A stretch of 64,000 nucleotides of DNA from Streptomyces roseoverticillatus (lineage in GTDB: Bacteria > Actinomycetota > Actinomycetes > Streptomycetales > Streptomycetaceae): positions 124,001-188,000 of the forward strand of contig NZ_JOFL01000002.1 in assembly GCF_000719265.1 (NCBI RefSeq), written 5' to 3'. The position numbers and the translations under genes were made by a program. A model generated the notes under the pieces. That model saw only the letters and a program-made list of their open reading frames with translations, searched no databases and was not told the origin of the DNA. This document shows positions 54,602 through 63,634 of the stretch, piece after piece. The stretch's first letter is position 1. The number at the start of each line of letters is the position of its first letter.

Positions 54602-55120
54602 TCACTCCCGGAAGCGCTCCCACAGGCGGGGGAAGCGCTCGGCGAGCGCCGCCTCGTCCTCCGGGTCGAAGGGCGATCCCAGCGGCTCCGCCGGCTGGTC
54701 GGGCAGCCCCAGGTCCGGGGTCTCCGCCCCGGTGAGCTGCTCGTACGCCTCGTCGGCCGCGTAGCCGAGGTCCTCGCCGTCCCCGTCGACCTCCTCGTCG
54801 AAGTCCTCCAGCAACTCGGCGAGGTTGTCGGGGTCGTGCATGGCCCCTTCGAAGACCTCCCGGCCCCGGCCGATCAGCCAGCACCGGAAGTAGTCGAAGG
54901 CGTCGTCGCTCGCGCCGCTGAGCAGGATGGCCGCCGCGCCCCACAGGTCCCAGGTGTACGAGCGGTTGTAGCGGGACTCGAAGTGCCGGGCGAAGTCCAC
55001 CACGCGCTCGGGGTCGAGCTGCATCAGCCGGTCGACCAGCAGGTCCGCCTGGTCCTCGGCATCGCCCTCGGCCGCCTCGCGCGTGGCGTCGATCAGCTCC
55101 CAGAACTCCGTCTCGTCCAC
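54602..55120 (-). CDS. DUF4240 protein
   Basis: A 172-residue acidic cytoplasmic protein. It has the DUF4240 layout: MDETEFWELIDATREAAEGD, then YTWDLWGAAAILLSGASDDA and FDYFRCWLIGRGREVFEGAM. The family occurs widely in Streptomyces without known function. GTG start. It is divergent from the SDR gene to its right. Confidence 0.9.
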   Translation of the reverse strand: MDETEFWELIDATREAAEGDAEDQADLLVDRLMQLDPERVVDFARHFESRYNRSYTWDLWGAAAILLSGASDDAFDYFRCWLIGRGREVFEGAMHDPDNLAELLEDFDEEVDGDGEDLGYAADEAYEQLTGAETPDLGLPDQPAEPLGSPFDPEDEAALAERFPRLWERFRE

Positions 55121-55290
55121 GCCACCAGCATCGGGCCAAGCCTCCCGCCCCGCACGCGGAGCGCGGCGGATGCGGCCGTCTCGTTATCGGAGCGTGTCAC
55201 CGGGCGCGGTGTGACGCATGAAACAGGACAGAGGGTGTCTTGATTCGGTGACAGGGTCACGGCCGTACCGACGAGAGGAGACCCGAGGAC

Positions 55291-56232
55291 ATGGGTACGC
55301 GCACACAGGACGACCGGCCGCTCGCGGGCAAGGTCGCGCTCGTGGCAGGAGCCACCCGCGGCGCGAGCCGCGCCGTGGCCGTCGAGCTCGGCAGGGCCGG
55401 CGCGGTCGTCTACGCGACCGGGCGCACCACGCGCGGGCACCGCAGCGAGGTCGGGCGGCCCGAGACGATCGAGGAGACCGCCGAACTGGTGACGGCGGCC
55501 GGCGGCACGGGCATCGCCGTGCCCGCGGACCACCTGGAACCCGGGCAGGTGGAGGCCGTCGTCGCCCGCGTCGAGCGGGACCACGGGCGGCTGGACGTGC
55601 TCGTCAACGGCCTGTGGGGAGGCGACCACCTCGTCGGCTTCCCCGACGCCTTCAGCAGGAAGTCGTGGGAGCACGACCTGGACGCCGACCTGCGCATCCT
55701 GCGGCTCGGCATCGACTCCCACCTGATCACCAGCCGCTGCGCGCTGCCGCTGCTGAGCCGGCGGCCCGGCGGGCTGGTGGTCGAGATGACCGACGGGACG
55801 GCCGGCTACAACGCGAAGTACCGCGGCCACCTCGCCTTCGACCTCGCCAAGTACGCGCCGATCCGCATGGCCATGGGGCTGGGCGAGGAGCTCCGGGACC
55901 TCGGCTGCACCGCGGTCAGCCTCACGCCCGGATACCTGCGGTCGGAGGCGATGCTGGACACGTACAAGAAGGTGACCGAGGAGACCTGGCGCGACGCCCT
56001 GGAGGAGGACCCGCACTTCTGCATCTCGGAGAGCCCCGCCTACGTCGGGCGCGCGGTGGCCGCGCTCGCCGGCGACGCGGAGGTCGCGCGCTGGAACGGA
56101 CAGTCCCTGTCCAGTGGGCAGCTGGCGCGCGTCTACGGTTTCACCGATACGGATGGCACGAGGCCGGACGCGTGGGGGTACATCGCTGCCTTGGAGGCGG
56201 GTGAGGAGCCGCGGGAGGCGGATTACCGCTGA
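55291..56232 (+). CDS. Short-chain dehydrogenase-like protein lacking the catalytic Tyr
   Basis: A 313-residue SDR of the longer DHRS1-like group. The cofactor loop is VALVAGATRGASRAVAVELG and the motif DVLVNGLWGGDH replaces NNAG. At the YxxxK position the sequence is AFDLAKYAP: Phe183 stands where related Streptomyces proteins, as I recall them, have YDLAK, while Lys187 is kept. The usual Ser is also not obvious (VEMTDGTAG). The protein may bind NAD(P) without normal reductase activity, unless nearby Tyr176 or Tyr188 acts instead. ATG follows GAGAGGAG. Confidence 0.88.
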   Translation: MGTRTQDDRPLAGKVALVAGATRGASRAVAVELGRAGAVVYATGRTTRGHRSEVGRPETIEETAELVTAAGGTGIAVPADHLEPGQVEAVVARVERDHGRLDVLVNGLWGGDHLVGFPDAFSRKSWEHDLDADLRILRLGIDSHLITSRCALPLLSRRPGGLVVEMTDGTAGYNAKYRGHLAFDLAKYAPIRMAMGLGEELRDLGCTAVSLTPGYLRSEAMLDTYKKVTEETWRDALEEDPHFCISESPAYVGRAVAALAGDAEVARWNGQSLSSGQLARVYGFTDTDGTRPDAWGYIAALEAGEEPREADYR

Positions 56233-56253
56233 ACCGGGGCGGCCCTCGACCCC

Positions 56254-56274
56254 CACCGCGCTGAACGCGCGGTG
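56254..56274. terminator. Candidate terminator between convergent SDR and WYL genes
   Basis: CACCGCGC-tgaac-GCGCGGTG is a perfect 8-bp stem 21 bp after the SDR stop. It is followed at once by the inverted copy of the dispersed CAGCCCG...TTTGAGG motif (56275-56298). Confidence 0.6.
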
Positions 56275-56298
56275 TCTTCAAATGCCGGACGGGCCGGG
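56275..56298 (-). repeat. Inverted copy of the dispersed Streptomyces intergenic motif
   Basis: Read on the minus strand it is CCGGCCCGTCCGGCATTTGA, then AGA, matching the motif at 20545-20592 (CCCGGCCGGCGTTTGAGG). Both copies follow gene ends and sit next to a GC-rich hairpin. Confidence 0.6.
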
Positions 56299-56351
56299 TG
56301 GTTGCCGGGACGGCTGAGGGTGCCGGAGTGGGTGCGGGTCGCCTGGAGGGT

Positions 56352-57317
56352 TCAGCTGTACAGGGCCGCTGTCCGGGCCGCCGCCTGCGCGAAGCGCTCG
56401 CGCAGCTCGGGCGGGGCCAGGGCCTCCACCTCGGGGCCGAGGGCCAGCAGCTGGTCGTAGGCGACCTCCAGGGACTCCACGGCCAGGGTGACCGTGACGC
56501 GGCCGAGATCGTCCGCCGGCCCGGCCGCCGCCAGTGCTTCTTCCGCCGCCACGCGGTCCGTCACGTGGGGGAGGCGCCTCGCCCCCTCCGGGGTGAGGCG
56601 CAGCCCGGCCCGGTCGCGGAGGATGGAGCGGGCGAATTCCGCCGCCCGCTCCTCCCAGAAGGCCGGCAGGTCGAACGTCTCGTCCCGCTCGAAGCGGTCC
56701 GCCCCGGCGGCCACGGCCGTGAAGCGGTCCACGCGATAGATGCGGAACTGCTCGCCGGCGCGCGCCGCCAGGTACCAGATGCCGCCCTTGAGGACGAGCC
56801 CGTACGGCTCCAGCTCGCGCTCGGCCTCCCCTTCCCGCCGCCGGTAGCGGGCCGTGATCGGGCGGTCGTCCCAGACGGCGTCCGCGACGGCGGGCAGCAG
56901 GGCCGGCGGGTCGCCCTCGCGCCACCAGCCGGGCGCGTCGAGGTGGAAGCGCTGGGCCGCGGACGCCGAGGCGTCCCGGAGCTCGGGCAGGAGGGCGGCG
57001 GAGACCTTGAGGCGGGCGGCCGAGGCGGCGTCGGCCAGACCCATCTCGCGCAGCGCGGAGGGGACCCCGGACAGGAACAGCGCCTCCGCCTCCGTACGGC
57101 CGAGGCCCGTCAGCCGGGTGCGGTAGCCGCCGATGAGGCGGTAGCCACCCGCGCGGCCGCGGTCGGCGTAGACGGGGACGCCCGCTTCGGACAGCGCGAG
57201 GACGTCCCGGGCGACGGTGCGCTCGGAGACCTCCAGCTGCCGCGCCAGCTCGGCGCCCGTCATGGACGACCGGGACTGGAGCAGCAGGACAAGCTTGATC
57301 AGCCGTGCGGCGCGCAT
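56352..57317 (-). CDS. WYL-domain transcriptional regulator
   Basis: A 321-residue YafY-type regulator. The N-terminal DeoR-like winged helix is LIKLVLLLQSRSSMTGAELA, then RQLEVSERTVARDVLALSEA. The WYL domain has YGLVLKGGIWYLAARAGEQF, then RIYRVDRFTAV. It probably senses a ligand or nucleic acid. ATG at 57317 is preceded at 7 nt by TACCCT and has no ribosome site, so a leaderless mRNA is likely. A long inverted repeat directly upstream suggests autoregulation. Confidence 0.9.
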   Translation of the reverse strand: MRAARLIKLVLLLQSRSSMTGAELARQLEVSERTVARDVLALSEAGVPVYADRGRAGGYRLIGGYRTRLTGLGRTEAEALFLSGVPSALREMGLADAASAARLKVSAALLPELRDASASAAQRFHLDAPGWWREGDPPALLPAVADAVWDDRPITARYRRREGEAERELEPYGLVLKGGIWYLAARAGEQFRIYRVDRFTAVAAGADRFERDETFDLPAFWEERAAEFARSILRDRAGLRLTPEGARRLPHVTDRVAAEEALAAAGPADDLGRVTVTLAVESLEVAYDQLLALGPEVEALAPPELRERFAQAAARTAALYS

Positions 57318-57336
57318 GAGCAAAAGGGTAGGGGGA

Positions 57337-57395
57337 GTGGCGACAGGAGCCGGTACGCAGCCAGGGCAGGAAGACGCACGGGCTCCTGTCGTCAC
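57337..57395. promoter_or_regulatory. Candidate WYL-regulator operator pair
   Basis: GTGGCGACAGGAGCC and GGCTCCTGTCGTCAC are inverted copies (14 of 15 bases match) with centres 44 bp apart, about four helical turns. The proximal copy starts 7 bp upstream of the presumed -10 element, so it would cover the -35 region of the WYL gene. Confidence 0.65.
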
Positions 57396-57458
57396 TTCTG
57401 AGCCGTGCCGCGACACAGGACAGGGCGCACGGACGGCTCGGACGAGACTGTACGCCTC

Positions 57459-57475
57459 TGATCGATGATCGATCA
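57459..57475. promoter_or_regulatory. AT-rich 17-bp palindrome
   Basis: TGATCGAT-g-ATCGATCA is a perfect inverted repeat, unusually AT-rich for this genome. It lies 24 bp after the GntR-gene stop and about 140 bp upstream of the WYL gene. A second GATC-rich stretch (GATCGAGATCTCAGATC) follows. Confidence 0.45.
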
Positions 57476-57498
57476 ATCCTTGAGGCCCGATCGAGATC

Positions 57499-58122
57499 TC
57501 AGATCTGCGGCGCGCAGCTCAGCACGTGTGTCTTCAGCAGCTCCCCGATCGCCGGATCGCGCCGCCGGAACGCCGCCACGATCTCCGCGTGGTCCTCGGC
57601 GTGCGAGCGCGGCTCCGGGCTCAGCCAGCGGATCGACAGCGTCGTCCACACCTCGATGCCCAGCGACTCCCAGGTGTGCAGCAGCACGGCGTTGCCGGCC
57701 GCCTTCACGATCTCGCGGTGGAAGGCCACCGTGTGCCGGACCTGCGCCTCCCCGTCGCCCGCCCGGTCCGCCACGTACAGCGCCGCGACCTCCGGCTCCA
57801 GCGCGGAGACGTCCTCGGCCAGCACGGGCGCGGCCAGCTCCGCCGCCACCTGCTCCAGGCCCGCCCGTACGGGATAGCTCTCCTTGAGGTCCGTGGCGGT
57901 CAGCTCGCGGACCCGGACGCCCTTGTTGGGCGAGGACTCGATCAGCCGCAGCGACTCCAGCTCGCGCAGCGCCTCGCGCACCGGCGTCTGGCTCACCGCC
58001 AGCTCGGCGGCGATCCGCCGCTCGACGATCCGCTCGCCCGGCTGCCAGCGTCCGCCGACGATCCCTTCGAGGATGTGCTCACGGATCTGCTCACGCAGCG
58101 AGTGCACGACGGGTGTGGCCAT
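57499..58122 (-). CDS. GntR/FadR-family transcriptional regulator
   Basis: A 207-residue regulator. The N-terminal winged helix is SLREQIREHILEGIVGGRWQ, then ERRIAAELAVSQTPVREALR. The FCD effector domain has the conserved His residues in AFHREIVKAAGN and HAEDHAEIVAAF, which bind a metal and a carboxylate ligand in relatives. Its conserved place beside sucB and lpdA suggests it senses a central-metabolism carboxylate, which is inference. The ATG has GAGGAG upstream. Confidence 0.9.
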   Translation of the reverse strand: MATPVVHSLREQIREHILEGIVGGRWQPGERIVERRIAAELAVSQTPVREALRELESLRLIESSPNKGVRVRELTATDLKESYPVRAGLEQVAAELAAPVLAEDVSALEPEVAALYVADRAGDGEAQVRHTVAFHREIVKAAGNAVLLHTWESLGIEVWTTLSIRWLSPEPRSHAEDHAEIVAAFRRRDPAIGELLKTHVLSCAPQI

Positions 58123-58249
58123 GGGAGGAGCTCCTCAGCGGGGTGACGCGGGGTGGTGCGCGGTGGTGCGGGGGCGGTGCGGTGACGCGGTGCGGTGCGC
58201 GGTGGTGCGGGTGCGGCCGTCATGCCAATTATCCCGGCGGTGCACAAGA

Positions 58250-58288
58250 GCGCGGCCCCGGCTCGTACGAAACGAGCCGGGGCCGCGC
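58250..58288 (-). terminator. Terminator of sucB
   Basis: A perfect 17-bp stem (left arm GCGCGGCCCCGGCTCGT) with the 5-nt loop ACGAA lies 31 bp after the sucB stop. The G-rich degenerate repeats GGTGGTGCG at 58141-58215, between this terminator and the GntR start, form the GntR upstream region. Confidence 0.88.
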
Positions 58289-58318
58289 CCTGAAGGTGTC
58301 CTGCCGGTGCCGCGAGGA

Positions 58319-60103
58319 CTACAGGCCGATCTCGGCCTCGAACTCGGCGGCCTCCAGGAGCTCCTTGATCGCCGTCAGGTAGCGGGCGGCGTCGGCGCCG
58401 TCCACCAGACGGTGGTCGTAGGAGAGCGTCAGGTACGTCATGTCGCGGACGGCGATGGTCTCGCCCAGCTCCGGGTGGCTGATGACCACCGGGCGCTTGA
58501 CGGTCGCACCGATGCCCAGGATGGCGACCTGGTTCGGGGGCACGATGACCGTGTCGAACAGCGCACCGCGCGAGCCGGTGTTGCTGATCGTGAAGGTCGC
58601 GCCGGACATCTCGTCCGGGCTGATCTTGCCCGTGCGGACCTTGCCGGCCAGCTCCGCCGTCTTCTTGGCGATGCCCGCGATGTTGAGGTCACCCGCACCC
58701 TTGATGACCGGGGTCATCAGGCCCTTCTCCGAGTCGACGGCGATGCCGACGTTCTCGGAGTCGAAGTAGGTGATGGTGCCCTCGTCCTCGTTGATCCGGG
58801 CGTTGATGACCGGGTGGGCCTTCAGCGCCTGGACGGCGGCCTTGACGAAGAACGGCATCGGGGACAGCTTGGCGCCCTCACGGGCGGCGAAGGCGTCCTT
58901 GGCCTTGTTGCGCATCCGCATGATCTTGGTGATGTCCACCTCGACCACGGAGCTCAGCTGCGCCTGGCCGTGCAGCGCCTTCATCATGTTGTCGGCGATG
59001 ACCTTGCGCATGCGCGGCATCTTGACCGTCTGACCGCGCAGCGGCGAAGCCTGCAGCGGGGCGGCCTTCGGCGCGGCCGGAGCAGCGGCGGCCGGGGCGG
59101 CCGGAGCGGCGGCCTTGGCGGCCTCGGCGGCGGCCAGGACGTCCTGCTTGCGGATGCGGCCACCGACGCCGGTGCCCTGGACCGAGGTGAGGTCCACGGC
59201 GTTCTCGGCGGCGAGCTTGCGCACCAGCGGCGTGACGTACGCGCCGTCGGTGACGGCGGCAGCGGCGGCCGGAGCCGGAGCGGCCGGGGTCACCGGGGCG
59301 GCCGGAGCAGCCGGCGCGGGGGCCGGAGCCGGAGCCGGAGCCGGAGCGGCGGCGGGAGCGGCCGGAGCCGGAGCCGGAGCAGCCGGGGCAGCCGGAGCGG
59401 CGGGGGCCGGAGCCGGAGCCGGAGCGGCAGCGGGGGCGGCCGGGGCGGCCGGAGCGGCAGCGGCCGGAGCAGCGCCGGCGGCACCGATCACGGCGAGCTT
59501 GGCGCCGACCTCGGCGACCTCGTCCTCACCGACGGCGATCTCGAGCAGCACGCCGGAGACCGGGGCCGGGATCTCGGTGTCGACCTTGTCGGTGGAGACC
59601 TCGAGCAGCGGCTCGTCGGCCTCGACCGTCTCGCCGACCTGCTTCAGCCAGCGGGTGACGGTGCCCTCGGTGACCGACTCGCCCAGCGCGGGCAGGACGA
59701 CGTCGGTGCCCTCGGTGGCGCCTGCGGCCGGAGCCTCGGCGGCGGGGGCCTCGGCCACGGGGGCCTCGGCGACCGGAGCCGGAGCGGCGGGGGCCTCGGC
59801 GACCGGGGCCGGGGCAGCGGGGGCCTCGGCAGCGGCCGGAGCCTCGGCAGCGGCGGGGGCGCCGGTGCCGTCATCGATGATCGCGAGCTCGGCGCCGACC
59901 TCGACCGTCTCGTCCTCGGCCACCTTGATGGAGGCGAGGATGCCGGACGCGGGGGCCGGGATCTCGGTGTCGACCTTGTCGGTGGAGACCTCGAGCAGCG
60001 GCTCGTCGGCCTCCACGCGCTCACCCTCGGCCTTGAGCCATCGGGTGACGGTGCCCTCGGACACGCTCTCGCCGAGCGCCGGCAGGGTTACGGAAACCGC
60101 CAT
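58319..60103 (-). CDS. sucB: 2-oxoglutarate dehydrogenase E2, dihydrolipoamide succinyltransferase
   Basis: A 594-residue core subunit of the 2-oxoglutarate dehydrogenase complex (it may also serve pyruvate dehydrogenase, as in other actinobacteria). Two lipoyl domains carry STDKVDTE with lipoylated Lys43 and Lys173. Ala/Pro/Glu-rich linkers separate them and continue for about 90 residues before the E1/E3-binding domain ([20 protein letters not shown], then [14 protein letters not shown]). The catalytic domain ends with [17 protein letters not shown] containing the active His. It is the lipoylation client of LipA/LipB and lies 48 bp downstream of lpdA. Confidence 0.96.
   Translation of the reverse strand: MAVSVTLPALGESVSEGTVTRWLKAEGERVEADEPLLEVSTDKVDTEIPAPASGILASIKVAEDETVEVGAELAIIDDGTGAPAAAEAPAAAEAPAAPAPVAEAPAAPAPVAEAPVAEAPAAEAPAAGATEGTDVVLPALGESVTEGTVTRWLKQVGETVEADEPLLEVSTDKVDTEIPAPVSGVLLEIAVGEDEVAEVGAKLAVIGAAGAAPAAAAPAAPAAPAAAPAPAPAPAAPAAPAAPAPAPAAPAAAPAPAPAPAPAPAAPAAPVTPAAPAPAAAAAVTDGAYVTPLVRKLAAENAVDLTSVQGTGVGGRIRKQDVLAAAEAAKAAAPAAPAAAAPAAPKAAPLQASPLRGQTVKMPRMRKVIADNMMKALHGQAQLSSVVEVDITKIMRMRNKAKDAFAAREGAKLSPMPFFVKAAVQALKAHPVINARINEDEGTITYFDSENVGIAVDSEKGLMTPVIKGAGDLNIAGIAKKTAELAGKVRTGKISPDEMSGATFTISNTGSRGALFDTVIVPPNQVAILGIGATVKRPVVISHPELGETIAVRDMTYLTLSYDHRLVDGADAARYLTAIKELLEAAEFEAEIGL
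59274..59475 (-). repeat. GGAGCC hexamer microsatellite in the sucB linker
   Basis: Runs of GGAGCC and GGCGGCC-type hexamers (four GGAGCC units in a row near 59322) encode Ala-Pro repeats of the flexible linker. In-frame gain or loss of units would only change linker length. Confidence 0.75.
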
Positions 60104-60151
60104 GGTTGCGGTTGCTCCTTACGAATAGTGGGGGTGTGGTGCGCTCGGGAC

Positions 60152-61540
60152 TTAGTCGTGCGAGTGCAGCGGCTTGCCGGCCAGGGCCAGGTGAGCCTCG
60201 CCCAGAGCCTCGTTCTGCGTCGGGTGCGCGTGGATGAGCTGCGCGACCTCGGCCGGCAGCGCCTCCCAGTTGTAGATCAGCTGGGCTTCGCCGACCTGCT
60301 CACCCATGCGGTCGCCGACCATGTGGACGCCGACCACGGCACCGTCCTTGACCTGGACGAGCTTGATCTCGCCCGCGGTCTTCAGGATCTTGCTCTTGCC
60401 GTTGCCCGCGAGGTTGTACTTCAGAGCGACGACCTTGTCGGCGCCGTACAGTTCCTTGGCCTTCGCCTCGGTGATGCCGACCGAAGCGACCTCGGGGTGG
60501 CAGTACGTGACGCGCGGCACGCCGTCGTAGTCGACCGGCACGGGGTTGAGACCGGCCAGCCGCTCCGCAACCAGGATGCCCTCTGCGAAGCCGACGTGCG
60601 CGAGCTGGAGGGTCGGGACGAGGTCACCGACGGCCGAGATGGTCGGCACGTTGGTGCGCATGTACTCGTCGACGAGGACGTAGCCGCGGTCCATCGCGAC
60701 GCCCTGCTCCTCGTAGCCCAGGCCCTGGGAGACCGGGCCGCGGCCGATGGCGACCAGCAGCACCTCGGCCTCGAACTCCTTGCCGTCCGCAAGGGTGACC
60801 TTGACGCCGTCGGCGGTGTACTCCGCCTTCTGGAAGAAGGTGCCCAGGTTGAACTTGATGCCGCGCTTGCGGAACGCGCGCTCCAGCAGCTTGGAGCTGT
60901 TCTCGTCCTCGACCGGGACGAGGTGCTTCAGGCCCTCGACGATGGTGACGTCGGTGCCGAAGGACTTCCACGCGGAGGCGAACTCGACGCCGATGACGCC
61001 GCCGCCCAGGATGATCGCCGACTTCGGGACGCGGTCCAGGACGAGCGCGTGGTCCGAGGAGATGATGCGGTTGCCGTCGATCTCCAGGCCCGGCAGCGAC
61101 TTGGGCACGGAGCCGGTCGCGAGGAGGACGTGGCGGCCCTGGACGCGCTGGCCGTTCACGTCGACGGAGGTCGGGGAGGACAGGCGGCCCTCGCCCTCGA
61201 TGTAGGTCACCTTGCGGGAGGCGACCAGGCCCTGCAGGCCCTTGTACAGGCCGGCGATCACGTCGTCCTTGTACTTGTGGACGCCCGCGATGTCGATGCC
61301 CTCGAAGGTGGCCTTGACACCGAACTGCTCGCTCTCGCGAGCCTGGTCCGCGACCTCACCGGCGTGCAGCAGCGCCTTGGTGGGGATGCAGCCGTTGTGC
61401 AGGCAGGTCCCGCCAAGCTTGTTCTTCTCGATCAGGGCGACGTCCAGACCCAGCTGCGCTCCGCGCAGGGCAGCGGCGTAACCGCCGCTACCGCCTCCGA
61501 GGATCACTAGGTCGAAAACGGTGCTGGCGTCGTTCGCCAC
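60152..61540 (-). CDS. lpdA: Dihydrolipoamide dehydrogenase (E3)
   Basis: A 462-residue flavoenzyme that re-oxidises lipoyl groups of SucB with NAD+. FAD-binding LVILGGGSGGYAAALRGAQL, redox-active GGTCLHNGCIP (Cys46 and Cys51), NAD-binding AIILGGGVIGVEFASAW, and the C-terminal catalytic LIHAHPTQNEALGE are all present. GTG at 61540 has GGAGG 7 nt upstream; the longer open frame is not supported. It precedes sucB on the same strand. Confidence 0.97.
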   Translation of the reverse strand: MANDASTVFDLVILGGGSGGYAAALRGAQLGLDVALIEKNKLGGTCLHNGCIPTKALLHAGEVADQARESEQFGVKATFEGIDIAGVHKYKDDVIAGLYKGLQGLVASRKVTYIEGEGRLSSPTSVDVNGQRVQGRHVLLATGSVPKSLPGLEIDGNRIISSDHALVLDRVPKSAIILGGGVIGVEFASAWKSFGTDVTIVEGLKHLVPVEDENSSKLLERAFRKRGIKFNLGTFFQKAEYTADGVKVTLADGKEFEAEVLLVAIGRGPVSQGLGYEEQGVAMDRGYVLVDEYMRTNVPTISAVGDLVPTLQLAHVGFAEGILVAERLAGLNPVPVDYDGVPRVTYCHPEVASVGITEAKAKELYGADKVVALKYNLAGNGKSKILKTAGEIKLVQVKDGAVVGVHMVGDRMGEQVGEAQLIYNWEALPAEVAQLIHAHPTQNEALGEAHLALAGKPLHSHD

Positions 61541-61780
61541 GTCACGTCCTCCATGCATGGATACGCCGGATCCGGTCACCGATGACCGGGCGGCGGCTGT
61601 CGTTCGGCCGCGTTTCTTCGGCCCTGTGGTTAGGGGGGCCCTGTCCTGCCGAGACAACATCTTCGCATTTGTTGACGGACGGCGGGACGCCGGGCCGGTT
61701 CCGGAGGCGACTGTTGCGTCACCTTCGGGGGTTACTCGCGCGTACGGGCCGGGGTTTTCGTTACGGGCGAACGGAATCCG

Positions 61781-61811
61781 CCCGGCCCCGGGCAAAAGCC
61801 GCGGGGCCGGG
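61781..61811 (-). terminator. Candidate terminator of pepA
   Basis: CCCGGCCCC and GGGGCCGGG flank a 13-nt loop, 49 bp after the pepA stop. The gap 61541-61859 (319 bp) otherwise contains the lpdA promoter region and a short tandem CGTACGAGCC duplication near 61827-61848; no gene is seen. Confidence 0.65.
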
Positions 61812-61859
61812 CAGCCGTACGGGTCGCGTACGAGCCCCGTACGAGCCTCGCGGGGAGGC

Positions 61860-63389
61860 TCAGCCGAGGTCGCCGGCGGCGGTCTGCTCCGCGAGCCGGA
61901 CCAGGGTGCGGATCGCGGAGCCGGTGCCGCCCTTCGGGGTGTAGCCGAACGGGGCGCTCTCGTGGTACGCCGGGCCCGCGATGTCCAGGTGGGCCCAGGT
62001 GATGCCCTCGCCCACGAACTCCTTCAGGAAGAGGCCCGCGGCCAGGCCGCCGCCCATCCGCTCGCCCATGTTGGCGAAGTCCGCGACCGGGGAGTCCATC
62101 GCCTTGCGCAGCTCGGCGGGGAGCGGCATCGGCCACGCCTGCTCGCCGACCTCCTCGGCGATCTCGTAGAGCGACGTGCGGAACGCGTCGTCGTTGGCCA
62201 TGATCCCGAAGGTGCGGTTGCCCAGCGCGAGCACCATCGCGCCCGTCAGGGTGGCGACGTCGACGATCGCGTCCGGGTTCTCCTCCGAGGCGCGGACCAG
62301 GGCGTCGCCCAGGACCAGGCGGCCCTCGGCGTCCGTGTTGAGGACCTCGACGGTCTTGCCGCCATACATCTTCAGCACGTCGCCCGGGCGGGTGGCCGAG
62401 CCGGACGGCATGTTCTCCGCGAGGGCCAGCCAGCCCGTCACATTGACCTTCAGGCCCAGGCGGGAGGCCGCCACGACCGCGGCGAACACGGCGGCGGCGC
62501 CGGCCATGTCGCACTTCATGGTCTCGTTGTGGCCGGCCGGCTTCAGGGAGATGCCGCCCGAGTCGTACGTGATGCCCTTGCCGACGAACGCGAGGGTCTT
62601 CTCCGCCTTCGGGTGGGTGTAGGCGATCCGCACCAGGCGCGGCGGGGCGTCCGAGCCGCGGCCGACGCCCATGATGCCGCCGAAGCCGCCCTTGAGCAGG
62701 GCCTTCTCGTCCAGCACCTCGACCTTCAGGCCGAACTCCTTGCCGGCGGTCTGGGCCGCGGCGGTGAACGTCTTCGGGTCGAGCTCGTTCGGCGGCATGT
62801 TGACCAGGTCGCGGGCCCGGTTGACCTCTTCGGCCACGGTCACGGCGCGGTCGGCCGCGGCCTTGAACGCCTTGTCGCGCGGCTTGGCGCCGAGCAGGGC
62901 GATCTCGGCGAGCGGGGCGTTCTTCGCGGCCTTGTCGTCCTTCTTCGCCGCGCCGTTGCCGCCCGGACGGAAGGAGTACGCGCCGAGCAGGGCGCCCTCC
63001 GCCAAGGCGTTGGCCGCCTCGGCGTCCTCGACGGGCAGGGCGAACCCGGCCTTCTTGGTGCCGGCCAGCGTGCGCGCCGCGGTGCCCGCGGCGCGGCGCA
63101 GGGCCTCGTAGCCGAAGGCGTCGTCCTTCGCCGGGGCGTCGCCGAGGCCGACCGCCAGCACGACCGGGGCCTTCAGCCCGGAGGGGGCGGGGAGCTTGGT
63201 CGCCTCCCCTTCGGCGCCGGTGGCGCCGAGGGTCTCCAGGACGCCGGCCAGCTTGCCGTCGAAAGCCTTGTCCACGGCTTCGGCGCCGGGGGCGACGACG
63301 GGGCCCTTCGGGCCCTTCGCCACGCCGATGACGATGGCGTCCGCGCGCAGCGTCGCCGCACTGGAAGTGCTGAGAGTCAGAGCAGACAC
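61860..63389 (-). CDS. pepA: Leucyl aminopeptidase (M17)
   Basis: A 509-residue zinc/manganese aminopeptidase that removes N-terminal residues from peptides in the cytoplasm. The M17 signature NTDAEGRLVL is present, with metal ligands in FVGKGITYDSGGISLKP and MKCDMAGAA, and Lys/Asp catalytic positions intact. The N-terminal domain is typical of the family. GTG start. It is on the same strand as lpdA and sucB but separated by a hairpin, so it is probably its own transcription unit. Confidence 0.95.
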   Translation of the reverse strand: MSALTLSTSSAATLRADAIVIGVAKGPKGPVVAPGAEAVDKAFDGKLAGVLETLGATGAEGEATKLPAPSGLKAPVVLAVGLGDAPAKDDAFGYEALRRAAGTAARTLAGTKKAGFALPVEDAEAANALAEGALLGAYSFRPGGNGAAKKDDKAAKNAPLAEIALLGAKPRDKAFKAAADRAVTVAEEVNRARDLVNMPPNELDPKTFTAAAQTAGKEFGLKVEVLDEKALLKGGFGGIMGVGRGSDAPPRLVRIAYTHPKAEKTLAFVGKGITYDSGGISLKPAGHNETMKCDMAGAAAVFAAVVAASRLGLKVNVTGWLALAENMPSGSATRPGDVLKMYGGKTVEVLNTDAEGRLVLGDALVRASEENPDAIVDVATLTGAMVLALGNRTFGIMANDDAFRTSLYEIAEEVGEQAWPMPLPAELRKAMDSPVADFANMGERMGGGLAAGLFLKEFVGEGITWAHLDIAGPAYHESAPFGYTPKGGTGSAIRTLVRLAEQTAAGDLG

Positions 63390-63634
63390 GGTGGTGGGGT
63401 CCCTACTTCCGTTGAGTTTCCTCGGCCGAGCGGGTGGGCCGGCCGCACCTCGGGCATCGTATGCGGTGCCCTTGCCGGGCGGCTTTGGCGGTGTCGTTCA
63501 CAGTGCATCGACTTTTTGCCGGTATGGGGTTGCGGCTCCGCCGGGGGCGCGATTTTCTTTCCGCCGCGGGGGCCTTGCAGGCGCCTGGGGGAGGTCTGGG
63601 CGGCTGTCCGGTGATGCGGGCGGCGCGCATTGCT

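Noticed and set aside
58141..58215. GGTGGTGCG repeats as a structured riboswitch or tandem operator
   Set aside because: Units are irregular, one-sided in composition and without symmetry; no riboswitch core could be recognised.
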